A DNA stretch of 64,000 bases, taken from Saprolegnia diclina VS20. Taxonomy: Eukaryota; Oomycota; Saprolegniomycetes; Saprolegniales; Saprolegniaceae. Position 1 is the stretch's first letter; each line of letters begins with the position of its first letter. The notes beneath the pieces were generated by a model. The model saw only the letters and a program-made list of their open reading frames with translations. It had not been told where the DNA came from and made no database searches. This document shows positions 1-10,078 of the stretch, piece after piece. Position numbers and translations under genes: made by a program. The DNA is taken from contig NW_008246068.1 of the NCBI RefSeq assembly GCF_000281045.1, positions 456,859-520,858 on the forward strand. Direction: 5' to 3'.

Positions 1-601
1 CCGAGAGGTCCGAGAGGCTGCGATGGCGCCAAGCAGCGTCTTCGTGCGAAGTTGAAGCCAGGGCGCCGCCAAACCGGTCGACCAGTATATCAGTGCGATC
101 CTAGCATTGCAACCGAGACGCCCAACACCTCGCGACCATCTCGCCCCACGAGTTCGCACCGCGGGTCAACGCCGGACCAAGCGTGCGACACCGCCAGCTG
201 GCGATCATGTTCTTGTGGCGGCCACATCCTGACAGTCGCGTATAATATGCTAGAGGTTGGCTGCTGGTATATACTTTCTAGAGTCTCTGAGTACCTCTCT
301 TTTCTAATATTTGACGGGCCTTGGCTAAAAAAAGAGCGCTGGATTTTAATGTCGCATTTTTTTCTTTTCACCAAACTGCATACATTTTGCGAGTCAGAAT
401 TGCATTCGAAAAATAATCTCGGAATAGAATGGCCGCGACAGCGTGGCCAGTTGGATTTAAATTAAGCAGCTGGGCGCGATTACCAAACCGATTCTCTGGC
501 GCTAAAATGGAGTCCCAGTTCCGCTTTCGCTTCATCGAGCCAAAGCAACCTCCGCGCAAGCGACCTCCCTGAACACCACCACCACCAGCACCACCACCAG
601 C
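1..601. other. Intergenic, no gene seen
   Basis: No reading frame here has a recognisable domain or convincing codon use. The last 30 bases (573-600) are a CAC/CAG-type triplet run directly before the start codon of the small protein at 602, so they probably lie in its 5' untranslated leader. T- and A-rich blocks around 320-420 could be promoter sequence, but no specific motif can be assigned. Confidence 0.4.
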
Positions 602-850
602 ATGAGTGACTCTGATGTCGAAACGAGCGTCCATGGCGGCGTCTACCACCGCGGCAACTTTGAGTACAACGGCGAAGGCATGATCATCGGCTTTGCCACC
701 GAGCGCAAGGACAGCTCCGACCTGAGCCCGACCTGTGGCAAGCGCAAGCTCCGGTGTGGCAACTGCGGCTGCAGGACACACAAGACGGTCGACTGCGCGT
801 TCCTCACCGACTCGGAAAAGTCGTCCAGCGACGACGCGCCGCTCGAGTGA
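602..850 (+). CDS. Small acidic protein with one CCHC zinc knuckle
   Basis: An uninterrupted 82-residue frame from ATG to TGA. Residues about 51-64 have the spacing C-x2-C-x4-H-x4-C (CGNCGCRTHKTVDC), which fits a CCHC zinc knuckle of the kind that binds single-stranded nucleic acid or protein. The C-terminus is rich in serine and acidic residues (EKSSSDDAPLE). No other domain is visible and I do not recognise a family. GC-rich third positions and a complete metal-ligand set argue that it is real. It stands alone; the next gene starts 1.8 kb downstream. A single knuckle in so short a protein could bind nucleic acid or mediate a protein contact; that is inference. Confidence 0.6.
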   Translation: MSDSDVETSVHGGVYHRGNFEYNGEGMIIGFATERKDSSDLSPTCGKRKLRCGNCGCRTHKTVDCAFLTDSEKSSSDDAPLE

Positions 851-1574
851 ACCGGCCACGCCTAACTTATAGCTACTTTAACTTTATTACCTACTTCTCC
901 TGTACTTTTGCAGCGTGTTTGCCTCTTGGCCGTGGAGATCGTCGGCGTCAGCATACTGTAGTGTCCGGCGCGAACAGATCTTATTCCTACTGGTACGTAG
1001 GAGGCGGGGTGCTCGGTGACCACCGAGTCTGCCGTTCAAGAGCCTCCGGTATCCGGTCGTGTTTTTGTCGCTGGGTCGAGGGTGCTGCAGACGTGGCGAC
1101 CGGTCCTGGATGATTGACACGTCATCTCCATCAACCTGACGACGATGTACTCTTCGGACCTTGCCGCTCCATCCAGCGGCGCCTTGTTTATCTAACGACG
1201 GCATGGTGTTTGAGAAAAGATGGGAACGAGGAACACGAATGAACGGTGCGCGATTTCCGCTGAAGCTAGTCGGGTGGTTTGCGAGCCGCGCCTCTACTAG
1301 CTTACTAGAAGAGGACATTTTATTTGTCCGTCGATGCAGCATGGGAAGGCGTCCCGTTCGAAGCCGCGAGCTACAGTGTTCAAAGAAACGAGGTCGGTGT
1401 TGACGACACGTTGCAAAATCTGAAATTCCGAAATTCTAGAAGCGCGCCGTACCACGTGGCGTCGGATCGCACACGTCTCTGCGGCCAGATTTCGATCAAA
1501 GAGTACAGAATTAGTCCATTGTTGGTCTGAGCTAACCATCTTCTATGGACGCGTCGCCAAGAAATGTGAAAGCG

Positions 1575-1604
1575 ACGCGCTGGGTTCGACTCCAGCCAGC
1601 GCGT
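1575..1604. repeat. Perfect 9-bp inverted repeat (hairpin)
   Basis: The arms ACGCGCTGG (1575-1583) and CCAGCGCGT (1596-1604) are exact reverse complements around a 12-base loop. The loop contains GTTCGACT and superficially resembles a tRNA T-arm, but no cloverleaf can be drawn around it. It lies 8 bases before the first copy of the repeat that flanks the assembly gap. Confidence 0.6.
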
Positions 1605-1611
1605 GCACCAG

Positions 1612-1670
1612 CGGCGCGCCCATCAAATTCATATGACGACGTTCATTGGTCAGCTAACTTGACATGAAGC
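1612..1670 (+). repeat. 59-bp direct repeat, copy 1 (left of gap)
   Basis: This 59-base segment, beginning CGGCGCGCCC and ending CATGAAGC, ends exactly where the N run starts. The identical sequence begins immediately after the N run (1837-1895). An exact repeat abutting both gap edges suggests either a collapsed tandem repeat or a scaffolding overlap that was not merged. Confidence 0.9.
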
Positions 1671-1836
1671 NNNNNNNNNNNNNNNNNNNNNNNNNNNNNN
1701 NNNNNNNNNNNNNNNNNNNNNNNNNNNNNNNNNNNNNNNNNNNNNNNNNNNNNNNNNNNNNNNNNNNNNNNNNNNNNNNNNNNNNNNNNNNNNNNNNNNN
1801 NNNNNNNNNNNNNNNNNNNNNNNNNNNNNNNNNNNN
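1671..1836. other. Assembly gap (166 N)
   Basis: A run of undetermined bases. Because the two flanks are identical over 59 bp, the true distance may be quite different from 166 bases, and may even be negative (an unmerged overlap). Confidence 0.95.
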
Positions 1837-1895
1837 CGGCGCGCCCATCAAATTCATATGACGACGTTCATTGGTCAGCTAACTTGACATGAAGC
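1837..1895 (+). repeat. 59-bp direct repeat, copy 2 (right of gap)
   Basis: Identical base for base to 1612-1670 and starting at the first base after the N run. See copy 1. Confidence 0.9.
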
Positions 1896-2629
1896 TACAT
1901 GATTGGTGCAAATACCGGAATGTCGGTCGTTCATTCACACCCAACCTCCTCGAGCTCTCCACGGCGTCCAAAGCTGCTCCGCAAGGCCACTTGGCACTGC
2001 GGGGCATTCTGCTGTACGAGTCTCTATCAGTGTACGTTTCGATTCGGTTGCTTAAGAGCACTGTCTTCTTGCTTGCATGTAATTACCGTCGAGTTAGCTT
2101 CTTGGTTAAAGAAATCGTGTTCGGAGAAGGTTGCTGAGCGATGCCTTAGCTTCTTCGGTGTACCCGGTATGAGGCAACGTTCGCATGAACCTGTCGAGGT
2201 GTTTTATCTACCAGAAAAGTGCCGTCTGCCTCGTCGCTGAAGTTTTGCCAGCTCACAACTCACTCACCGAGTCCCTTAAACACTCAGTTCCTTGTGATCG
2301 AAGCTTGATCCTATTTCGTAGCATACTTACTAGTACGTGTTACGATAGTCCTTCAGCCCTCTTCGCCAACGTATACCGCGACCATCAGAAGGACTCGAAT
2401 AATAAAGTGAGCGCGACTAACTTACTACTGGATCGTCCCTTCCCAGTAACTACTACCGTAAATTCTTTGCTTGTCATCGCCGAATCCCGCCCCTTGTCGT
2501 CCGCAAAGTGCAAACTTGGCTGCAGCTCTCGGATCGCGGGTTGGTTATCCGGAAGCTATCCGGAGACGTCCGTGACGCACGGACGCACAGATATTTGTGA
2601 GGTCGGAAGCCGCAGCAAAAGATATTGCG

Positions 2630-4343
2630 ATGGACAGCGCGTGGACAGGTCGGCCGATGGCGGTGATGGCGGAGGTTGACACATGGCCCATTAGAGCTCA
2701 AGAAGAACGTCGCTCTCATCGAGAAGGTCGTCGCGAGCAACAACAAGGAGAAGCTCGCGCGTGTCTTCCGCACGACGTCGGCCATCCGCCGCGGCTTGAC
2801 GCCGGCCGAGCTCACGCGCGCCGTGACCGAGATCCTCGCTGAGGACAACGAGATCCGGACGTCTCTCCTCCAGTTCATCGGCCTCGTCAAGCCCGATGCG
2901 GCGGACGACGTCGACATGAATGCGGGCGAAGACGACCCGGCGGTCGACGACGTCGAGAAGGACGCCAGCGTGCACATGGAGCGAAGCGAGCTCATTGAAG
3001 TCGAGACATACCTCAGCCTTCTCGTCATTGCGCTCTTGCTCAAGTCACAGCTCGGCGCCGAGGCGCAGGCGTGCGCCGACTTGGTGCGCCAGCGCTGCAT
3101 GCAGTTCAACCGCCGCACGCTCGACTTGTTTGCGGCGCGCGTCATGACGTACTTTGCGTACGCGTTCGAGCGCTACGGCGAGGGCTACACGGCGATCCGC
3201 CCGCTGCTCCTCACGGCGCACCGCACGGCGTGCCTCCGCTGCGACGAGATTGGCCAAGCGACGGTGCTCAACCTGCTTTTGCGCAATTATCTGCACGAGA
3301 ACCTGTACGAGCAAGCGTACAAGCTCGTGTCCAAGACGACGTTCCCGGAGGCGGTCTCGAACAACCAGTTTGTGCGCTACCTCTACTACGTCGGCAAGAT
3401 CCACGCCGTCCAGCTCGAGTACACGGACTCGTACAACAAGCTCATGCAGTCGATCCGGAAGGCGCCGCAGAACACGGCGATTGGCTTCCGCCGCACGGTC
3501 TACAAGCTCGCGATCATCGTGCAGCTGCTCATGGGCGAAGTCCCGGAGCGCAGCATCTTCAACCAGACCGAGCTCAAGACGGCGCTGCTCCCATACCTGC
3601 AGCTCACCAACGTACGCATAATTCATCGTCTCTGCTCATGCGGGTTGTGCAAGGCTGTGCGCGTGGGCAACCTCGAAGACTTTACGGCCGTCCTCAACCA
3701 GTTTGCCGACGTTTTCAAGGCCGACAAGACGCACACGCTCATCCTTCGGTACACGACCAGCGCCAAGCATGATCTTACTTGTGCGTCGACTAGGCTGCGC
3801 CACAACGTCATCAAGACGGGTCTCCGCAAGATCAACACGTCGTACTCCAAGATCCTCTTCTCGGTTCGTCCATTGAACCTTGTACGTGGTGATCTGATGG
3901 TCGCCAGTAGGATATCTGCACCAAGCTCGCGCTCGACACGCCGCAGAACGCCGAGTTTGTCTGCGCCAAGGCCATCCGTGACGGCGTCATTGACGCGGTC
4001 ATCGACCACAAGCACGGCTGGATGCAGTCCAAGGTACTCTTCGCCCTCGCATCGACGGCAATGGACCACGCGCCTAGGAAACCGTCGATGTGTATGCGAC
4101 GACGGAGCCGCAGCAGGCCTTCCACAAGCGCATCACGTTCTGCTTGGACGTGCACAACGAAGCCGTCAAGGTCCGTCGATCCCTCGACGCCATCCTAGAT
4201 CTTATCGGTCTGCTTAGGCCATGCGCTACCCGCCGGGCGCGTACAAGAAGGACCTCGAGTCGGCCGAAGAGCGCCTCGAGCGCGAGAAGCAGGAGGACGA
4301 GCTCGCCAAGGAGATTGAAGAGGAGCTCGACGAAGGTCTCTAA
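2630..4343 (+). CDS. RPN3: 26S proteasome regulatory subunit Rpn3 (PSMD3)
   Basis: Encodes a non-ATPase lid subunit of the 26S proteasome, which helps hold together the complex that deubiquitinates and unfolds substrates. Seven exons: 2630-2648, 2695-3611, 3654-3748, 3794-3863, 3911-4033, 4078-4170, 4218-4343. The introns are 46, 42, 45, 47, 44 and 47 nt, and the exons total 1443 nt (480 aa; human and yeast proteins are about 520-535). Family landmarks are [13 protein letters not shown] in the helical-repeat half, LRHNVIKTG and the PCI region around residues 330-430, and the conserved tail [10 protein letters not shown]. No ATG opens the long second exon. A 19-nt first exon (MDSAWT) joined through a 46-nt intron supplies one and keeps frame. 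The acidic insert near residues 75-95 is poorly conserved in the family. Confidence 0.93.
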
Positions 4344-4506
4344 GCGCTCGTGGGGCCATAAGCTGCGAATCACATGATCATTCTGCTGTGTCTCGACCGC
4401 ATGTACCCGCGCATGGCGTGGCCAGTCGTCCGAGCAGATGCAACGCAAGCGAAGGCAAGAGATGAGCTCGTGTATGACAAAGGGACTAGGAGTGCTACGA
4501 CGCTTC

Positions 4507-6230
4507 TTAAAGCGGGATGTTGCCGTGCTTCTTCCACGGGTTCTCGAGCTTCTTGTTCTGGAGCACGTCGAGGTCCTCGCAGATGCGGAGGCGCGTCGCG
4601 GTTGGCTCAATAATGTCGTCGACAAAGCCGCGCTGGGCCGCGACCATCGGGTTGGCAAACTTCTCTTCGTAGTCGGCCGTGTTTTCCTCGACGTTTTGGC
4701 CGCGGAAGATGATCTCGACCGCGCCCTTGGCGCCCATGACGGCGATCTCGGCCGACGGCCATGCATAGTTGATGTCGCCGCGGAGGTGCTTGGAGGCCAT
4801 GACGTCATAAGCGCCGCCGTACGCCTTGCGCGTGATCACCGTGATCTTGGGCACCGTGGCTTCCGCATACGCGTACAAGAGCTTGGCGCCATGGCGAATG
4901 ATGCCGGCGTACTCTTGGTCCGTGCCCGGGAGGAAGCCGGGGACGTCGACGAGCGTCACGAGCGGGATGTTGAACGCGTCGCAGAAGCGCACAAAGCGCG
5001 CGGCCTTGATCGACGAGTTGATGTCGAGGCAGCCCGCGAGCTCCATCGGCTGGTTAGCCACGATACCGACGACCCGGCCTTCGAAGCGCGCCATGCCAAT
5101 CAGAATGTTCTTGGCGTAGTCGTTCATGATCTCGTAGAAGTCGCCATTGTCGACGAGCTGGTGGATGACGTCGCGCATGTTGTACGGGACGTTCGGGTCC
5201 GGCGGCACGATCGACTCGAGGGTCGGGACCGGGCGGTGGCGGTCGTCGTCCTTGGCGCGCGTCGGCGGCGACTCTAGACAAACAGATCTTATCGATGCAA
5301 GGGATGGAGAGGAGTACCCTTGTTGTTGAGCGGAAGAAAGTCAAAGAAGCGGCGCATCTCGCGGAGCGCTTCGACGTCGTTGTCAAAAGCCTTGTGCGCG
5401 ACGCCCGACGTCTTGGTGTGCGTGACAGCGCCGCCGAGCTGCTCCTGCGTCACCTCTTCGTTCGTGACCGTCTTGACGACATCCGGACCCGTCACAAACA
5501 TGTACGACGTGTCCTTGCACATAAAGACAAAGTCGGTCATCGCCGGCGAGTAGACGGCGCCACCGGCGCACGGGCCCATGATCATCGTAAGCTGCGGCAC
5601 AACGCCGGAGGCGAGGACGTTTTGCTGGAAAATGTCGGCGTACCCCGCGAGCGACGCGACGCCTTCTTGGATGCGCGCGCCACCCGAGTCGTTGAGCCCG
5701 ATCACCGGCGCGCCCATCTTCATGGCCTTGTCCATGACCTTGATGATCTTCTCGGCGTACGTCTCGGACAAACTGCCACCCAGCACCGTAAAGTCTTGGC
5801 TAAAGACGAACGTCAAGCGGCCGTTGATCTTGCCGTGACCCGTGATGACACCGTCGCCCGGGTAGTGCTGCGTCTCCATGCCAAAGTCCTTGCAGCGGTG
5901 CGACTTGAGCATGTCGTACTCACGGAACGAGCCTTCGTCGAGGAGGAGCTCAATGCGCTCGCGGGCCGTGAGCTTGCCCTTCTTGTGCTGCGCTTCCTGG
6001 CGATGCGCGCCGCCACCAAGCAGCGCTTGCGCGCGTGCTTCCTCGAGCTTGGCCTTGAAGGCCAACTTGCGCGCCGCCGGGGTCACCTCGGTCGCCGTCG
6101 AGAAAGCCGCCGCAAAGGCAGGCATCTACACATACACCATGTCAGCCTTCCACTCTACAGTGCATGCTCGTCTTACGGGCGCGCGGACAAAGGACGGGCG
6201 GGTCACCGCACGCAGCAGTACGGATCGCAT
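4507..6230 (-). CDS. PCCB: Propionyl-CoA carboxylase beta chain, mitochondrial
   Basis: Carboxyltransferase subunit that moves the carboxyl group from biotin to propionyl-CoA, giving methylmalonyl-CoA in catabolism of odd-chain fatty acids and Val/Ile/Met/Thr. Exons in transcription order: 6230-6177, 6125-5318, 5273-4507; introns 51 and 44 nt; 542 aa (human 539). The 18-residue first exon ([12 protein letters not shown]...) is basic, hydroxylated and free of acidic residues, followed by FAAAFSTAT, a good mitochondrial presequence. An internal ATG opens exon 2, but using it would discard this presequence. Motifs include [22 protein letters not shown] and, in the C-terminal half, [19 protein letters not shown] and [10 protein letters not shown], all typical of acyl-CoA carboxyltransferases. 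The C-terminus [11 protein letters not shown] matches the family. The biotin-carrying alpha chain is not in this window. Confidence 0.95.
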
Positions 6231-8121
6231 CTTGGTGCTTGTGATGGCCACAAAAAATAAGCAAATGACGCAATACGCTTTCAGAGGGTGCTACCACCTG
6301 TGAAAACGCATACATCTGGCCCGGGACCCCGGGGCACCGACCAGAACGACGATCATTTGGGATCGTTCGCCAACGTTCGTGGCGCCAGTAGCTGGACACC
6401 GCCACCCGCGCGCCCGCCGTCGCGATGGACACACCGTGTGGTCATCGATGGTCGCCACCAGAGAAGAGCTTTGAGAGTAGCTACAACACTGGTCGCTCCG
6501 CCTGCTCGTGTCCGCTGCTCGCGTAGCGTGCTTCCAGCACAAAAATCCCTGCCTGAGGCTATGCGTTGTTGAATACTTTGGCATTGAGGCTCCATCCGTC
6601 CTGTCAGAGGTGCGACCTGCGTGGTAGTACTCGACCAACTCGTCTCTGGTCGAGCGATGTGGGAGGAGCTTCAGCCGCTGCTTCGTGCTGGGGCACGGCC
6701 GGGGCACGCGTATAAAGTGTGACAAGGTCGCCTATCGTTTGCATACAAACTGTTTTGCCAAAGCGCGGGTGCCGGCAGCGGTGATTGGCTAAAAAGCGAA
6801 CGGACACATCCTGATGCGTCACGAGATTCAACTTCTTAGCCAATCATCGGGGAGCGGATCCAGAATTGGGCCAATCGCACGGCGACGACCTTGAAGTTGG
6901 GGCGCACTTCGTGTGCAATCCGAGGGAAATCCCCGCGCCACTCGGCATCGCGCATCCGCCGCAGCGACCGCGTCATGTCCAGGCAGCTGCCTTCGCATGT
7001 CCTAGCACTTGGTCGCTGTAGTCTTTGCATATTGCCCGTAGAGAAGACGATCGCAATGTGTATCGATCGCCGTGCATGCATGTAGCCACGACAGGTTGGC
7101 TCGCATGTGCCTGCCAGCACCCTTGTGGATCCAAGGTGGGTATCTCTGCAACGTTGCTGCATGAACATGCGTCCATCACGAGGGCGGCGACATAGGCACG
7201 AAGCAAGACTAGAGAGTGCCGAGGATCGACCTTGTTGGTTGCTCTTCTTGGACGGTAGCTATTCCTGCAACGCGCTAGTAGCATCGCGAATCGAGAGATG
7301 CTGCGCTTCGAGTGTCTACGATTGCGCCCAAGGAGCCGTGCATGTCGTGGAAGAGCGAGGTTTGGTCTTGTCGCTCCCGTTCACATCACTGGGCTTCAAG
7401 TCGCATGCTCGTAGTTGAAGTCGCCGACGTGATCGCACCCGAGCTCGAACAACGCGCTCTTCTTACGGCTTGCTTCTACATGTTGAAAGGATGTTGTTGA
7501 TCCAAGGATCATACCGGCGTCGTGTTGGACTCCACAGAGGCCCAAGAGACGTGACCATCATGTGACTCATCCGCTCAAGCAGCGTGGGGAAGACCGTGGT
7601 CTCGGTGGTTGATGACTTCATATCTTCTGAAGTGTCCGGCGACGGGCCGTGTCCTTTGTGTCTGCAAAAGCGATTTCCGCCACCGTCTGCGCCGAGCTGC
7701 ACGAGAATTCAGTTGCTTGCGGCATCGTGATGGCCTTGCATAGACTGGTACAGCTCGTGTGTTGCTCCTTGGTTGGCCGAGCTCGCATATTCGATGATAT
7801 CCCAGAGAACTCCCATCATTCCCAGTTCATGTACTACGACTAAAGTGGACGCACTCGACTTTGCTTCAGAAGGCCGAGCGCACTTTGACTCGGTATCTCG
7901 TTGTCGATACCAAATGACGACGATTCCTCGAAGTCCATCGGCCAAGCGATTCAGACAAAGTCGAAAAACGATCGGGCGTCGGGTGCAAATCCTGCGCCTG
8001 GATGTCCACTGGAAGGCCCCGCGTGTACGGGTTGCTTCCATGTCAAGCTTCCTTCGTCCGACGCGGTCATGAACTCACGCAGCAGAAAACCCCAAAGCAC
8101 TTCCTCAGTCCTGATGCCAGG
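6231..8121. other. Gene-poor interval upstream of PCCB
   Basis: No gene can be supported. The first 150 bases presumably contain the PCCB promoter. CCAAT-type motifs in both orientations cluster at about 6780-6880, as at other promoters in this window, yet no reading frame follows them. From about 7.1 kb onward the sequence may be the eroded body of the retrotransposon whose 3' part is recognisable at 8122-8372. Confidence 0.4.
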
Positions 8122-8372
8122 CACTGCCCGCTCTGCGCTGTGCATACGCGCGAAGCGTACGACCATCTTCCAGCGCTGTCCATTCAACCGCGCGGTCTGG
8201 CGCTTTCGAACCGATGCGTGATATCTTGCAGATGCAGCTTCCGTCGTCGGTCGGTGGCTTTCTCTACGATGCAGTCGCTATGCCGTTCTCAGCCCACACG
8301 CCGACCATTCGTGCCATCCGGCCGATCTTGCGCGCTTGCATTTGGTACTGTCTTTGGCAACCGAGTGTTCCG
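8122..8372 (+). mobile_element. Decayed non-LTR retrotransposon fragment (RT zinc-binding region)
   Basis: In the frame from 8122 the translation reads HCPLCAVHTREAYDHL. After a one-base frame slip at about 8167 it continues QRCPFNRAVW. Together these match the C-x2-C...H-L-F..CPF...W pattern of the zinc-binding region that follows the reverse transcriptase in LINE-type elements (Pfam zf-RVT). About 130 bases on, a further frame reads RPILRACIWYCLW and then, shifted again, NRVF, which fits the usual continuation. At least two frameshifts show it is dead. The 5' body, which would lie at 7-8.1 kb, is too eroded for me to trace. Element length, family and terminal repeats cannot be determined here. 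Confidence 0.6.
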
Positions 8373-8805
8373 CACGACGTTGACGCCTGTGCAGCTGGCG
8401 ACAAAAGCGAACAATAATCTCACTCTAGCACTCTAGTACGTCTGCATCTCAAAGTATCGCAACTGGAAATGACTCGTTTACACCAGCCTACAAAACGTGG
8501 CAGGTCGCTTGGACCTCGCTGGGTTTGGGGCTAACCTTGATCCCGCGAGTCAGCGGACGTCTCTTGAACGCTGCGAACTTCCTCATCTGGACTGCACTTT
8601 TATCCCACATGGGCTAGCCTGATGGTCAGTGATAGTCTTGCTGAGGCTTCAACCCAGTGCTTGGTTGACGTTATGAGGTCGGTGGGCTCCATTCTTCGTG
8701 TCTTTAGCCTTCGACAGACTACTCGGACTACGCCATCTACTGTTTGCTCGACGCGCGGCAACATACTGAATGTTGGATTATCGGTTGCAATATGACAGTG
8801 GCTCC
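8373..8805. other. Interval with no recognisable gene
   Basis: Roughly 430 bases between the retrotransposon remnant and the 3' end of the four-TM gene on the minus strand. No domain, RNA gene or repeat was recognised. Confidence 0.4.
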
Positions 8806-9378
8806 TTACGCGACGTCTGACGTGCCCTTCTTGACGGTCGAGTGCTTGCGCGTGACGCTCGGAAGCTCAGCGTCCTCCATGCTCTTCTCGCGCACGAGGC
8901 GAGCGTACTCGATGGCTTGCTTCTTGGCGATGCGCCGGCCGAGCGTGAGCATGTAGATCGAAAGGCCGATCTCGAGCGTGAGCGCCATGACAGCGACGAC
9001 CATGTAGCCCTCGAGGAGGACGCAGCTCGTGCCCGAGAGGTTGTCGTCGAGGCCATGGCTCTCGCAGTACGTGCGGAACTCGGTCTTGGCGAAGTACGGC
9101 TTCATAAAGGTCGAGATGGTCGCGATCGAGAACGCAATGAGGCCAAGGTGCAGGAGGTAGAAGAGTTTGGCGCCATGGCGCTGGAGGTGGTTGACGCAGC
9201 TGCAGCAGTTGCGCAGCGTGTAGAGGAAGGCGAACCCGATCGAGACGAACGCGCTCGTGAGGTAGAGCGCCAGCATCGCGATGCCCGTCTCGCGTGAGAC
9301 TGCGATGGACGGCAGCACCGTCAGCGCCTGCAGCGCGAGGACCATCAGCATCACGCACTCGTCGAGGATGATGCACAT
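8806..9378 (-). CDS. Four-transmembrane protein of unknown function
   Basis: A single-exon 190-residue frame with four hydrophobic segments at approximately residues 8-25 (MLMVLALQALTVLPSI), 32-54 (AMLALYLTSAFVSIGFAFL), 71-93 (LFYLLHLGLIAFSIATI) and 124-147 (VVAVMALTLEIGLSIYML). The larger loop between helices 3 and 4 contains two cysteines and the last helix is followed by a basic, charged cytopl-type tail (RRIAKKQ...REKSMED). The layout recalls tetraspan proteins, but the CCG motif of true tetraspanins is absent, so I do not assign a family. The ATG at 9378 was chosen because the frame upstream of it is AT-rich and lacks coding character; a short upstream exon is possible. It stands apart from its neighbours. 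Confidence 0.6.
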   Translation of the reverse strand: MCIILDECVMLMVLALQALTVLPSIAVSRETGIAMLALYLTSAFVSIGFAFLYTLRNCCSCVNHLQRHGAKLFYLLHLGLIAFSIATISTFMKPYFAKTEFRTYCESHGLDDNLSGTSCVLLEGYMVVAVMALTLEIGLSIYMLTLGRRIAKKQAIEYARLVREKSMEDAELPSVTRKHSTVKKGTSDVA

Positions 9379-10078
9379 GCTTGCGGCTCCTGTCGTCGGC
9401 TTGTGGTGTTCTGAACAGGCGGCGAAAAAAACACCTTCTGCGTAAAAAACAATGTTCGAAATCTCAACGCATTTCTTCATCCAAAAAGATTTCGTGTCAT
9501 CTCGGGCGGCGAGATGCGAGCACCGTCTTCCAGAAGGCCCTTGCAGCATGGCCAGGCAGGCGCCGGAGGACGCGAGGCCATCTACACCCAACGTTACTGG
9601 TACCTCCGTCGTCCGTCACATGAAGGTAGGCAGTCTACTGAAGCAGGTAGTAGCTCGGTGGTGAACGGTCCATGCGCAGCTGTCCAGCATTGATGGTCTG
9701 TGGGCTAAGATCTGATGGGCATGACCGAGATCATGGCTTGGGCTTGTATTGGCCGCAGCAGCCTCAAGCGGGCAAGTGTCGTCAGTGCGCCATGCAGCAA
9801 CCTCGGCTCGAAAAGTCCAAGTGCCAGTCGATCCGCAAGCAATTTTGAGAGGACAACGTCAGCTGCCCTTGTCCGAGGACGCATCGCAGCGGACAAGAAG
9901 AGGAGGATGTGGCTGGCATTGCTTGTGGCCACACAAAGGCTGTGGTTGCGCAACTTGGCTGCCATCTGGACGGTCCAGCCAGATGGATAGCACGGAGCTG
10001 GCCAAGTGGGGTCGATGGACGGATCAAGATCGACGACGAAGTAGATGAGGCAAAGTTCTTAGTTAATAGGTTACAAGC
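9379..10078. other. Intergenic, no gene seen
   Basis: About 700 bases. The part nearest 9380-9500 is A/T-rich and probably holds the promoter of the four-TM gene; the rest precedes the aminotransferase stop codon. No conserved element was recognised. Confidence 0.4.

Larger units (their letters stand above)
851..2629. other. Gene-poor interval containing an assembly gap
   Basis: About 1.8 kb without a supported gene. GC content is lower than in the flanking genes and stop codons are frequent in all frames. It contains the hairpin at 1575-1604, the N gap at 1671-1836 and its flanking 59-bp direct repeat, listed separately. Confidence 0.5.

Noticed and set aside
1575-1606. GGTTCGACTCC resembling a tRNA T-arm, followed by a GCACCA.
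   Set aside because: The stem is a simple 9-bp hairpin. No D-arm, anticodon arm or acceptor stem can be drawn in the 80 bases upstream.
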